Source: Chitinophaga pinensis (GTDB lineage Bacteria; Bacteroidota; Bacteroidia; NS11-12g; UBA9320). Taken from it: a stretch of DNA of 41,692 nucleotides. Where the stretch lies: contig CAMDBP010000014.1 of assembly GCA_945889315.1 (NCBI GenBank), positions 1-41,692 of the forward strand. Reading direction: 5' to 3'. Below, piece by piece: positions 7,806-15,571 of the stretch; the stretch's first letter is position 1, and the number at the start of each line of letters is the position of its first letter. The position numbers were made by a program, and so were the translations under genes. The notes beneath the pieces are model-generated. The model did not search any database. It worked only from the letters and a program-made list of their open reading frames with translations, and was not told the origin of the DNA.

Positions 7806-8551
7806 AAACTGTTTGTCAGTGCAATAAAGCTATCAGCATCAAGAGATGCTCCTCCAATTAGGCCTCCGTCTATATCTGAGCAAGCAAATAGTTCATTTGC
7901 ATTAGAAGGTTTTACACTGCCTCCATACAAGATAGAAATATTATTTGCCGTGATTTCACCGTATCTGTTAGCAATTGTATTTCGAATAAACGCATGCATT
8001 TCCTGGGCTTGTTCGGGAGAAGCTGTTTCACCTGTTCCGATGGCCCAAACTGGTTCATATGCAATAATACAGTTAATCAGCTCAAGCTCATTAAGTTGAA
8101 ATAGTCCTTGTTCTATTTGTAGTCTAATCGTTTCGAAATGTTCACCATCTTGCCTTTGCGCCAAAGTTTCTCCGCAGCAATAAATGGGTTTAAGGCCATG
8201 TTTTAAAACATTATTTACCTTAAAGGATATGGATAAACTATCTTCTTGAAAATATTCTCTCCTTTCACTATGACCTAAAATGATGTATTGAACACCCACA
8301 CTTTTAAGCATTTTAACAGATACTTCACCCGTAAAAGCTCCTTCGTCTTGCTGATGGCAGTTTTGTGCAGCAAGAGCGATATTTGTATGACTGAGCATGG
8401 TCTTAAATGTTTGAAGATGCGTGAAGGGAGGTGAAATGATAGAAGTTACATTTGCGTTTACTCCTTTGTCAACAATATCGATAATTAATTCTTTCCCCTC
8501 ATTTAGGTCTAGATTCATTTTCCAGTTTCCTGCTACTATTTTTTCTCTCAT
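7802..8551 (-). CDS. tpiA: Triosephosphate isomerase
   Basis: TpiA interconverts dihydroxyacetone phosphate and glyceraldehyde 3-phosphate in glycolysis and gluconeogenesis. The ATG at 8551 gives the usual 249 residues starting MREKIVAGNWKMN; the track start adds eight residues that lie inside the upstream gene. Catalytic residues are all present: Asn/Lys in GNWKMN, His in GHSERR, Glu in AYEPVWAIGTG, and the phosphate-binding LYGGSV. The start overlaps the stop of the GlmU-like gene by 4 bases (ATGA), indicating translational coupling. Confidence 0.97.
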   Translation of the reverse strand: MREKIVAGNWKMNLDLNEGKELIIDIVDKGVNANVTSIISPPFTHLQTFKTMLSHTNIALAAQNCHQQDEGAFTGEVSVKMLKSVGVQYIILGHSERREYFQEDSLSISFKVNNVLKHGLKPIYCCGETLAQRQDGEHFETIRLQIEQGLFQLNELELINCIIAYEPVWAIGTGETASPEQAQEMHAFIRNTIANRYGEITANNISILYGGSVKPSNANELFACSDIDGGLIGGASLDADSFIALTNSF

Positions 8552-9750
8552 GTATTTATTGATTTTGATTCCCAAAAGCGATCTTTGGCCGAATCTTTAA
8601 AAATGGTTGTTAATATATCTTGGTCTACTGGATCAAAATCTAAACCTCGCCGCTGCAAAACTATACTTGCCGTTTCAAAAGCTTTAGGTACTTCATACGT
8701 TGCAAAACCTGTTGCTCCTCCCCAAGTAAATGAAGGTATGTAGTTTCTAGGGAATCCAGATCCAAAAATGTTAGCAGAAACTCCAACCACGGTGCCCGTA
8801 TTAAACATCGTATTTATTCCACATTTACTATGATCTCCCATTATCAAACCACAAAACTGCAACCCCGTATTGATAAATCTATTTTTAGTGTAGTTCCATA
8901 ATTTTACTTGTGCATAGTTATTTTTGAGATTAGAGCTGTTGGTGTCAGCACCAAGATTACACCATTCGCCTATCACAGAATTACCCAAAAATCCATCATG
9001 ACCTTTATTACTAAAACCGTAAAAAACAGTATTACTAACCTCACCTCCCACCTTACTATGAGGACCAACCGTTGTGTCTCCATATATTTTAGCACCCATT
9101 TTAATGGTGGAATGTTCACACAATGCGAATGGACCCCGTATTAAACTACCTTCCATAATTTCACTATGCGCGGCAATATAAATAGGTCCATGAGTAGAAT
9201 TCAGAACGCTTGCTTCTACAATAGCTCCTTCTTCCACAAATATATCATGACCAATTAGTGTATTGCTTCCAGAAATAGGCTGAGAAATCCTGCCTGAGGT
9301 TAATAGGTCATAATCTGCTTTTATCTCCTGACTATTCTTTAAAAAGACATCATAGGTGTAGTTTATTAAATCACATTGAACGTCAATTATTCGGACGCTT
9401 TTAGCAACTTCTTCTAAAAAATCAAACTTCGTAAGATGCTCCGATCCTCGATAAGCAATGAGTATCTCGCCGTCATAAATAGCTTGATTTAGAGCTAGTT
9501 TGTTGAGGAGAGAATTGGTTTCGTAATTGGGTAGACATCTACCGTTAAGATAAAAATTATCATGACTAAATTTAACAGGGTACTTAGTGGCTAAGTAGTC
9601 TTGAGTTAAAAATGAAAAGTTTCCAGTTAAACGATGTTTCCATTTTTCGGTTAATGTTAGAATGCCAACGCGCAACTCCGCACATGGCCTTGTGAAGCAA
9701 AGAGGAAGTAGATCACTTCTACTGTTGTCGTCAAAGAGTATAATATTCAT
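8548..9750 (-). CDS. GlmU-family putative sugar nucleotidyltransferase/acyltransferase
   Basis: This 400-residue protein belongs to the Bacteroidota-type alternative GlmU family. It starts MNIILFDDNSRSDLLPLCFTRPCAELRVG, the typical N-terminus of these proteins. The middle holds hexapeptide-like repeats of a left-handed beta-helix (about residues 160-330, e.g. GSNTLIGHDIFVEEGAIVE). A role in making UDP-N-acetylglucosamine or a related activated sugar is inferred from the family. The ATG directly follows the T-tract of the terminator after rpmE, so there is no room for a normal ribosome-binding site. It is coupled to tpiA. Confidence 0.88.
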   Translation of the reverse strand: MNIILFDDNSRSDLLPLCFTRPCAELRVGILTLTEKWKHRLTGNFSFLTQDYLATKYPVKFSHDNFYLNGRCLPNYETNSLLNKLALNQAIYDGEILIAYRGSEHLTKFDFLEEVAKSVRIIDVQCDLINYTYDVFLKNSQEIKADYDLLTSGRISQPISGSNTLIGHDIFVEEGAIVEASVLNSTHGPIYIAAHSEIMEGSLIRGPFALCEHSTIKMGAKIYGDTTVGPHSKVGGEVSNTVFYGFSNKGHDGFLGNSVIGEWCNLGADTNSSNLKNNYAQVKLWNYTKNRFINTGLQFCGLIMGDHSKCGINTMFNTGTVVGVSANIFGSGFPRNYIPSFTWGGATGFATYEVPKAFETASIVLQRRGLDFDPVDQDILTTIFKDSAKDRFWESKSINT

Positions 9751-9783
9751 AAAAAAAGGCTCTCCAAATATAGAGAGCCTTTA
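9751..9783 (-). terminator. Intrinsic terminator of rpmE
   Basis: Read on the minus strand, AAAGGCTCTC and GAGAGCCTTT form a 10-bp stem around TATATTTG, followed by a run of T that ends immediately before the ATG of the GlmU-like gene. Confidence 0.88.
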
Positions 9784-9803
9784 GTATAATTATAAAATTT
9801 TAG

Positions 9804-10055
9804 TTAATTCTTTTTAGCGTAACGCTTATTGAATTTATCGATTCTACCCGCTGTATCTACAAAGTTCACTTTACCAGTGTAAAAAGGATGTGACGAACTA
9901 GAAATCTCTAGTTTGTATATTGGATACTCGTTTCCGTCTTCATAGGTTACTGTTTCTTTAGTCTCTACACAAGATTTAGTTAAAAACTGCTCCCCGTTAG
10001 ACATGTCTTTAAAAACAACTAAACGGTAGCTACTTGGATGTATTTCGCTCTTCAT
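9804..10055 (-). CDS. rpmE2: Large-subunit ribosomal protein bL31 type B
   Basis: The 83-residue sequence [28 protein letters not shown], with [11 protein letters not shown] and [14 protein letters not shown], is diagnostic of the type B (zinc-free) bL31 found across Bacteroidota. It has a single cysteine and no CxxC. It is a monocistronic unit ended by a strong terminator; a divergent gene for an LtaS-like protein begins 109 bases upstream. Confidence 0.96.
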   Translation of the reverse strand: MKSEIHPSSYRLVVFKDMSNGEQFLTKSCVETKETVTYEDGNEYPIYKLEISSSSHPFYTGKVNFVDTAGRIDKFNKRYAKKN

Positions 10056-10164
10056 GATATTAAATTCTCTTTTTTTACTTCCTTTTGTAGCGAATCTATT
10101 TAATTAAAAACAATATTCTACTTTTAAAGGACTGCAAATTTAATATAATTTGCATTCTATCAAA

Positions 10165-12000
10165 ATGCATTTAGGTATAAAAAATATAATTAAAATTGGC
10201 GCATTCATCCCATTGTTGCTGTCCCCTTTTTGGATCGTAAGACTGTTGTTGCTGCTATCAATCAAAGAGTTAACAATTGAAAATCCTGTAAACTATCTTT
10301 TTTACACGATGCGATTTGACCTCAAGGCAATGGTTATTTGGTATGCACCTCTATTTATTATCTTAGGTATAGGTCTATTTCTTAGGCATAAATGGTGGGA
10401 AAATGTTTCGCGATTTATTTTTTTACTTTTGTATTTAAGTGCTCTGATTTTTGGGCTCATTTCTGTTTTCTATTATCCGATTAGCAAGACAATCGTTGGC
10501 GTAGAAATTTTTCAAATGATAATCGGTCAGAGTTACCTAATTATTTTTGGGTATATGGCAGAGTACTGGTGGGGCATCCTCTTGGTAATTAGCGTTTTGT
10601 TTGCTGTGCGATTTTTGGACAAAAAACTCAAAATTGAACTAACAACCAAGTCTGCACTCGTTTTTTGCTTTATATCACTAGTATTTTTGGGACTCATTGC
10701 TAGAGGCAGTTTTAAGTTAAAGCCCTTAAATCTTCTAGATGCATATTCTGCGTTGGAGTCACAAGAAGCAGTATCGGCAGTTACACCTATTTATATACTC
10801 ATTGAATCTATAGGTAAATCAGAAATTGAATATACGGCCTATACATCTGATTCAGCACTTCAGATAGAATTAGCTAAAGATGTTTTGGTTTACCGTAAGT
10901 TAGCTTATCAGAAACCTAACATTTGTATTATTTTATTAGAAAGTTTTGGTAAAGAGTACACCTCACTTAATGATGCAAATAGACCAAGTTACACACCTTT
11001 TTTAGATAGCATGATGTCTGTTAGTATGAATTTTACCAATGCTTACGCAAATGGACTAAGATCTATGGATGCCGTAGCATCTATCTACACAGGCATTCCT
11101 TGTTTGATGAAACAGCCATTTATAGGTTCGTTATATACCCAAAGTAACATAGAATCTATACCCGAAGCGTTGTCAAAAGAAGGATATTTCTGTAGCTTTT
11201 ATCACGCTGCGGATGAGTTATCTATGGGTTTTAAACCCTTTTTACTGGCGAATGGTTTAGACCAGTATATGGCACAACAAGAATACCCCAATGAAGATGA
11301 TTTTGATGGAAAGTGGGGCATTTTTGATGAACCATTCTTACAGTTTTTTGCGAATAAGCTATCTAATCAGCAGCAGCCTTGGTGTTCCGGAATATTTACG
11401 ATAAGCAGTCATCATCCGTATACTGTACCTTCTCAGCATCATGATTTACCTAAAGGGACGTCTGAAATTCATCAGGCTATTGGTTATACAGATAGATCGT
11501 TGCGTGCCTTTTTTGAATCTGCGCGTACGGAGAAATGGTTTGAGAATACAATTTTTATAATTACTGCGGACCATACCTCTATTAACGAAACGTATGAGCA
11601 CCAAGGGTATAGGAGTAAATACGGAGTGCCTTTATTGATTTATTCGAAGCTAATGCCTGCTGGAATAAACGATGATGTGAAACAGCACATAGATATTTTC
11701 CCAACTGTAAAACAGCTAGCAGGAATATCGAAACAAGTAGCGATGGGTAGATCTTTGCTAGACGAGAAATCGCAGAGCGCAATACATTATGATGGTACGT
11801 TGTATACGTATACCAATGACAGTTTTTGTTTGCAATGGGATGGCACTTCGAACTATAAATTATTTGCGTATAAAAAAGATAAAGTAGACGCTTCCGACCT
11901 TGCATCAATACATCATAGAGAAGGGGATCAAATGCTTCACGAACTGAAGGTAGGATTGCAAAAATATAACTATCGTCTTTTGAACAACAAATTTCACTAG
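10165..12000 (+). CDS. LtaS-like alkaline phosphatase-superfamily membrane protein (sulfatase fold)
   Basis: The likely start is ATG 10165 (MHLGIKNIIKIG), giving 611 residues; the track's TTG is 15 bases earlier. Five hydrophobic segments fill the first ~190 residues, then a large periplasmic sulfatase-type domain begins at NICIILLESFGKEY. Metal and catalytic residues of the LtaS family are visible: the Glu of LLESFG, Ser300 in NGLRSMDAV where LtaS has Thr, FTISSHHPYTVP, and the Asp-His of TADHTS. In Gram-negative bacteria such proteins act as phosphoglycerol or phosphoethanolamine transferases; the exact substrate here is not known. hisS follows 21 bases downstream. Confidence 0.85.
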   Translation: MHLGIKNIIKIGAFIPLLLSPFWIVRLLLLLSIKELTIENPVNYLFYTMRFDLKAMVIWYAPLFIILGIGLFLRHKWWENVSRFIFLLLYLSALIFGLISVFYYPISKTIVGVEIFQMIIGQSYLIIFGYMAEYWWGILLVISVLFAVRFLDKKLKIELTTKSALVFCFISLVFLGLIARGSFKLKPLNLLDAYSALESQEAVSAVTPIYILIESIGKSEIEYTAYTSDSALQIELAKDVLVYRKLAYQKPNICIILLESFGKEYTSLNDANRPSYTPFLDSMMSVSMNFTNAYANGLRSMDAVASIYTGIPCLMKQPFIGSLYTQSNIESIPEALSKEGYFCSFYHAADELSMGFKPFLLANGLDQYMAQQEYPNEDDFDGKWGIFDEPFLQFFANKLSNQQQPWCSGIFTISSHHPYTVPSQHHDLPKGTSEIHQAIGYTDRSLRAFFESARTEKWFENTIFIITADHTSINETYEHQGYRSKYGVPLLIYSKLMPAGINDDVKQHIDIFPTVKQLAGISKQVAMGRSLLDEKSQSAIHYDGTLYTYTNDSFCLQWDGTSNYKLFAYKKDKVDASDLASIHHREGDQMLHELKVGLQKYNYRLLNNKFH

Positions 12001-12008
12001 GGGTAACG

Positions 12009-12017
12009 TACATTTGC
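12009..12017 (+). promoter_or_regulatory. -7 element immediately before hisS
   Basis: TACATTTGC matches TAnnTTTG and ends 4 bases before the hisS ATG. If used, transcription would start at or next to the start codon, giving a leaderless or near-leaderless mRNA. I find no matching -33 TTG at the expected distance. Confidence 0.45.
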
Positions 12018-12021
12018 ACTG

Positions 12022-13395
12022 ATGCAAAAGCCTTCTAATGCACCCGGTACACGAGACTTTGGTCCAGCGGTTATGCGTAAACGAGATTTTATCTTGACTA
12101 CAATTACACGTATTTATAAAAAATTTGGGTTTGAATCATTGGAAACCCCTGCACTTGAGAATCTAGACACACTAGAAGGCAAGTACGGAGAAGAAGGTTC
12201 AAAACTCCTGTATAAAATCCGCAGTAACAGTCCAATTTCTGCTGAAATTACGGATGATCAAGCCGCTAAACTTAATGGTATTATACCCGGAAAATGGATT
12301 GCAGGCACTTCTAAATTAGGATTACGCTACGATCTTACAGTGCCATTTGCGCGTTTTGTGGTGCAACATCGCAATGACTTGACGTTCCCGTTTAGAAGAT
12401 ACCAAGTGCAAAATGTTTGGAGGGCGGATAGGCCAGCAAAAGGAAGATTTAGAGAGTTTACACAATGTGATGCAGATTGCATTGGGTCAACTTCATTATT
12501 ACACGAGGCAGATTTAATTCAAATTTACAATGAAGTGTTTGTATCTTTAGGTTTGTCTAAGGCTGTTCTTAAAGTAAATCACCGCAAATTTTTAGAAGCT
12601 TTAGTTGATGAATTGCAACTCAATTTCCCGGTAGCTAAATTCACATCTACCTTAGATAAGCTGGATAAGATTGGTGAGGAAGGGGTTATGAAAGAATTAG
12701 TTGGATATGGAATTGATGAAGAAAAATGCCATCAACTTTTTGCCATCATAGGGAATTCCGAACTTACTAAAGAAAACCTACTTCAATTTGCTAAAGCGTT
12801 TAATAATAATCCTATTGCACAAAAAGCAATCGAAGATTTAAGTGAAATACTTGCTTATATAGAAGATTGTAATTTAACTATAAAGGTGGAGCTTGACTTA
12901 AGTTTAGCCCGAGGATTAGATTATTACACGGGATGTATTTTCGAAGCATTAATACCGGACAGTGGTATGGGGAGTGTTTCTGGAGGTGGCAGGTACGACG
13001 ATCTAACAGGTGTTTTTGGACTAAAAGATGTTTCAGGTGTAGGTATTAGCTTTGGTATTGATAGACTTTATGAAATTATGGAGGGTCAACAGAAGTGGCC
13101 CGATAATCTACAGGTGAATGATAGTGTGCTTATTTGTCATTTTGATAAAGCTACGCAACTTTACGGAGTGAAACTGGCCTCTAAACTTAGAACTGAAAAT
13201 ATAAAAACAATTGTTTTTCCTGACGATAAGCGAATTAATAAGCAATTTGATTTTGCCAATAAAATAGGAGTCAGGTTTGCAATTGTGATAGGCGAGAGTG
13301 AAATGAATACAGATAGTGTAACTATAAAAAATTTGCAAGCAGGAGAACAAGTTACGTTATCATTTGACGAAGCTATAAATTATTTAAGAAATTGA
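12022..13395 (+). CDS. hisS: Histidyl-tRNA synthetase
   Basis: HisS charges tRNA-His with histidine. The 457-residue class II synthetase shows GLRYDLTVPFARFV, motif 2 RYQVQNVWRADRPAKGRFREF, the histidine-specific ARGLDYYTG and motif 3 region SGGGRYDDL and GVGISFGIDR, followed by an anticodon-binding domain from about residue 365. Length is normal. The stop codon overlaps the TTG start of the RluA-type gene (TTGA), so the two are probably translated together. Confidence 0.97.
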   Translation: MQKPSNAPGTRDFGPAVMRKRDFILTTITRIYKKFGFESLETPALENLDTLEGKYGEEGSKLLYKIRSNSPISAEITDDQAAKLNGIIPGKWIAGTSKLGLRYDLTVPFARFVVQHRNDLTFPFRRYQVQNVWRADRPAKGRFREFTQCDADCIGSTSLLHEADLIQIYNEVFVSLGLSKAVLKVNHRKFLEALVDELQLNFPVAKFTSTLDKLDKIGEEGVMKELVGYGIDEEKCHQLFAIIGNSELTKENLLQFAKAFNNNPIAQKAIEDLSEILAYIEDCNLTIKVELDLSLARGLDYYTGCIFEALIPDSGMGSVSGGGRYDDLTGVFGLKDVSGVGISFGIDRLYEIMEGQQKWPDNLQVNDSVLICHFDKATQLYGVKLASKLRTENIKTIVFPDDKRINKQFDFANKIGVRFAIVIGESEMNTDSVTIKNLQAGEQVTLSFDEAINYLRN

Positions 13396-14111
13396 AACGA
13401 TTTAATTTTAAGGACCAAATCGTTTTTGAAAACGAAAATTATATTGCTATAAACAAGCCAGCGGGAGTGTCAAGTTTGCACGAGAGGCTTGGAGTAGCTA
13501 ATTCAGTTATTGAGCAAGCGAAAAATTACGATGAGCATTTACAACTTTGTCACCGTTTAGATAAAGAAACCAGCGGAGTTTTATTACTATCTAAACATGC
13601 CGCAGCATATAGTCATGCCGCCGTGTCATTTGAAAAAAGAAGGGTAACCAAAACCTATCATGCAGTGTCAGATGGCGCACATAAATTTGAGCACTTTGAA
13701 GTTAATTTGCCGCTTATTACTACTAGAAGTGGGAGAAGCGCTGTGAGCAAACAAAAAGGTAAACCCAGTACTACTTTTTTTACAACCATACAGAATTTTA
13801 AGCATCACTCACTTATTGCTTGCGAGCCAGTAACAGGTCGTCAGCATCAAATACGAATTCATCTTGCTTCACAAAATGCACCTATAAGTGCAGACGGAAT
13901 TTATGGTGGTAAAATGCCTTACCTATCCAGATTTAAGAAAAACTTTACAACGAGTAAAACAGAGGAGGAGACTCCAATGATTACGAGGTTTGCCCTACAT
14001 GCGTATTCGTTGTCCTTAAATGATATGGACGGCACGCCTTTAGAAATAGTGGCAGAATATCCCAAAGACCTAGCCGTTTTTATAAAGCAACTTAGAAAAT
14101 TTGATGCTTAG
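13392..14111 (+). CDS. RluA-family RNA pseudouridine synthase
   Basis: The enzyme converts uridine to pseudouridine in rRNA or tRNA. The 239-residue protein carries the catalytic motif HRLDKETSGVLLLSK with the active-site Asp, the opening FENENYIAINKPAGVSS, and GRQHQIRIHLASQNAPISADGIYGG. There is no S4 domain. The start is TTG, overlapping the hisS stop by 4 bases; no ATG near the N-terminus fits the family better. The specific target cannot be assigned from sequence alone. Confidence 0.92.
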   Translation: MKRFNFKDQIVFENENYIAINKPAGVSSLHERLGVANSVIEQAKNYDEHLQLCHRLDKETSGVLLLSKHAAAYSHAAVSFEKRRVTKTYHAVSDGAHKFEHFEVNLPLITTRSGRSAVSKQKGKPSTTFFTTIQNFKHHSLIACEPVTGRQHQIRIHLASQNAPISADGIYGGKMPYLSRFKKNFTTSKTEEETPMITRFALHAYSLSLNDMDGTPLEIVAEYPKDLAVFIKQLRKFDA

Positions 14112-14194
14112 TTTCTAACATGTGGGATGATGCTAACATCACTTTTAACTGTTATTCCATTTTTATACTGCCATAGTTCATTACATTTACCACC

Positions 14195-15493
14195 ATGCGT
14201 AAGCTTATTTTCATACTCACATTAATTAGCACGATGGGTGCAGATGCACAAATCGCTATTCAGGACGTTGCGCATCAACTTTCCAATCATAAATATAGAA
14301 AAGTGTACAAGAACTTTGATGCTAACATGAAGGATAAAGTACCCGCGTCACAACTAAAATTAATTTGGGAACAAATGGAAAGGTCTGCTGGAGAACTAAG
14401 TGCTGTTGTTGATGTGCGCAAGAGTATTCGAGACGAAGGTTCTAGACAATCGGCCATGCTTCAATTTAAACAGGCATCGGTACAAATGACCTTGTCAGAA
14501 AATGAAAATGGTAAAATTAACGGATTGTATATTTCACAACTAGCTTATGTGCCTCCTTCGTATGGAAAAGATTTAGGGGTAGGTAAAAAGTATATTAATT
14601 TTTTGAGTCATTCTTACAATATATCTGGTGAGTTAGTTATCCCTTTGGAATGCCAAAATTGTCCAGTGGTACTATTGGTGCATGGTTCAGGTCCAAATGA
14701 CAAAGATGAAACAATTGGCCCCAATAAGGTCTTTAACGATTTAGCATTGGGTTTTGCCAGCAAAGGTATCGCTACGTATCGTTATGATAAAAGATCTTAC
14801 CTCTATCCTGATTCGTTCAAGGGTCAGTTTAATCTTTACGATGAGACTATAAATGACGCTATATCTGCGTTTTACCATTTGCAGGCAGACACTTCATTAC
14901 ACTTTGGAAAATACATAATGCTTGGCCATAGTTTAGGTGCATATGCTATGCCTATCATCGCTGATTCGTTGAAGGATAGATTAAATGGAGCAATCTTATT
15001 CTCTGCAAATGCAAGTAAACTAGAGGATTTAATTACCTACCAAATGAAGTATTTGACGGAATACGATGGAGAAATAACAAAAGAAGAAGCCAAGATTATA
15101 GCTGAGAACACAAAACAAGCAGAAAATATCAGGCTTAACAAGTACACTGCTGAAACAACAGCGGATGAGTTACTAGCCTACTGGCCAGGAACGTTTTGGA
15201 AAGGCATTAAAGGTTATGACCCAATAAGCGCTTTAGCAAAAAATACTGCCACTCAATTTTTTATCGTACAGGGCGAAAAAGATTATCAAATACCCATGAC
15301 AGAGTTTGAATTATGGCGAGCCACTGTTGGCGCTAGTGAACATGTTAAGATGCAAAGTTATCCTAACCTCACCCATTTGTTCACACCTACAAAGACAGAC
15401 AGACCAAGCCCCGCCGATTATTTTTCACCTAATAATGTAGAATTTCAGGTTATATGGGATATGTCAGATTGGATAAAACTAGTCGCGCAGTAA
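14195..15493 (+). CDS. Secreted alpha/beta hydrolase with N-terminal DUF3887 domain
   Basis: A signal peptide (MRKLIFILTLISTMGADAQ) is followed by a DUF3887 domain (~residues 20-120, SNHKYRKVYKNFDANMKDKVP) and an alpha/beta hydrolase domain. The hydrolase part shows LLVHGSGPNDKDETIGPN, the nucleophile elbow GHSLGAYAMP, and late acid and His positions in FIVQGEKDYQIP and PNLTHLF. This two-domain arrangement is common in Bacteroidota serine hydrolases exported to the periplasm; the substrate is unknown. It stands alone, with the shared terminator with lon after it. Confidence 0.87.
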   Translation: MRKLIFILTLISTMGADAQIAIQDVAHQLSNHKYRKVYKNFDANMKDKVPASQLKLIWEQMERSAGELSAVVDVRKSIRDEGSRQSAMLQFKQASVQMTLSENENGKINGLYISQLAYVPPSYGKDLGVGKKYINFLSHSYNISGELVIPLECQNCPVVLLVHGSGPNDKDETIGPNKVFNDLALGFASKGIATYRYDKRSYLYPDSFKGQFNLYDETINDAISAFYHLQADTSLHFGKYIMLGHSLGAYAMPIIADSLKDRLNGAILFSANASKLEDLITYQMKYLTEYDGEITKEEAKIIAENTKQAENIRLNKYTAETTADELLAYWPGTFWKGIKGYDPISALAKNTATQFFIVQGEKDYQIPMTEFELWRATVGASEHVKMQSYPNLTHLFTPTKTDRPSPADYFSPNNVEFQVIWDMSDWIKLVAQ

Positions 15494-15535
15494 ATCGAAT
15501 TTAGTCTGATCTAAAAAGCTCAGTTTACGATTCAA

Positions 15536-15571
15536 TGAAAAACATCTTAGTTTGCACTAGGATGTTTTTCA
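15536..15571. terminator. Bidirectional terminator spanning the lon stop codon
   Basis: TGAAAAACATCTTAG (15536-15550) pairs with CTAGGATGTTTTTCA (15557-15571) with one G-U pair and a 6-base loop. The A- and T-tracts lie in the stem, so it can work in both directions between the convergent hydrolase gene and lon. The lon stop codon (15547-15549) is inside the left arm. Confidence 0.8.
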
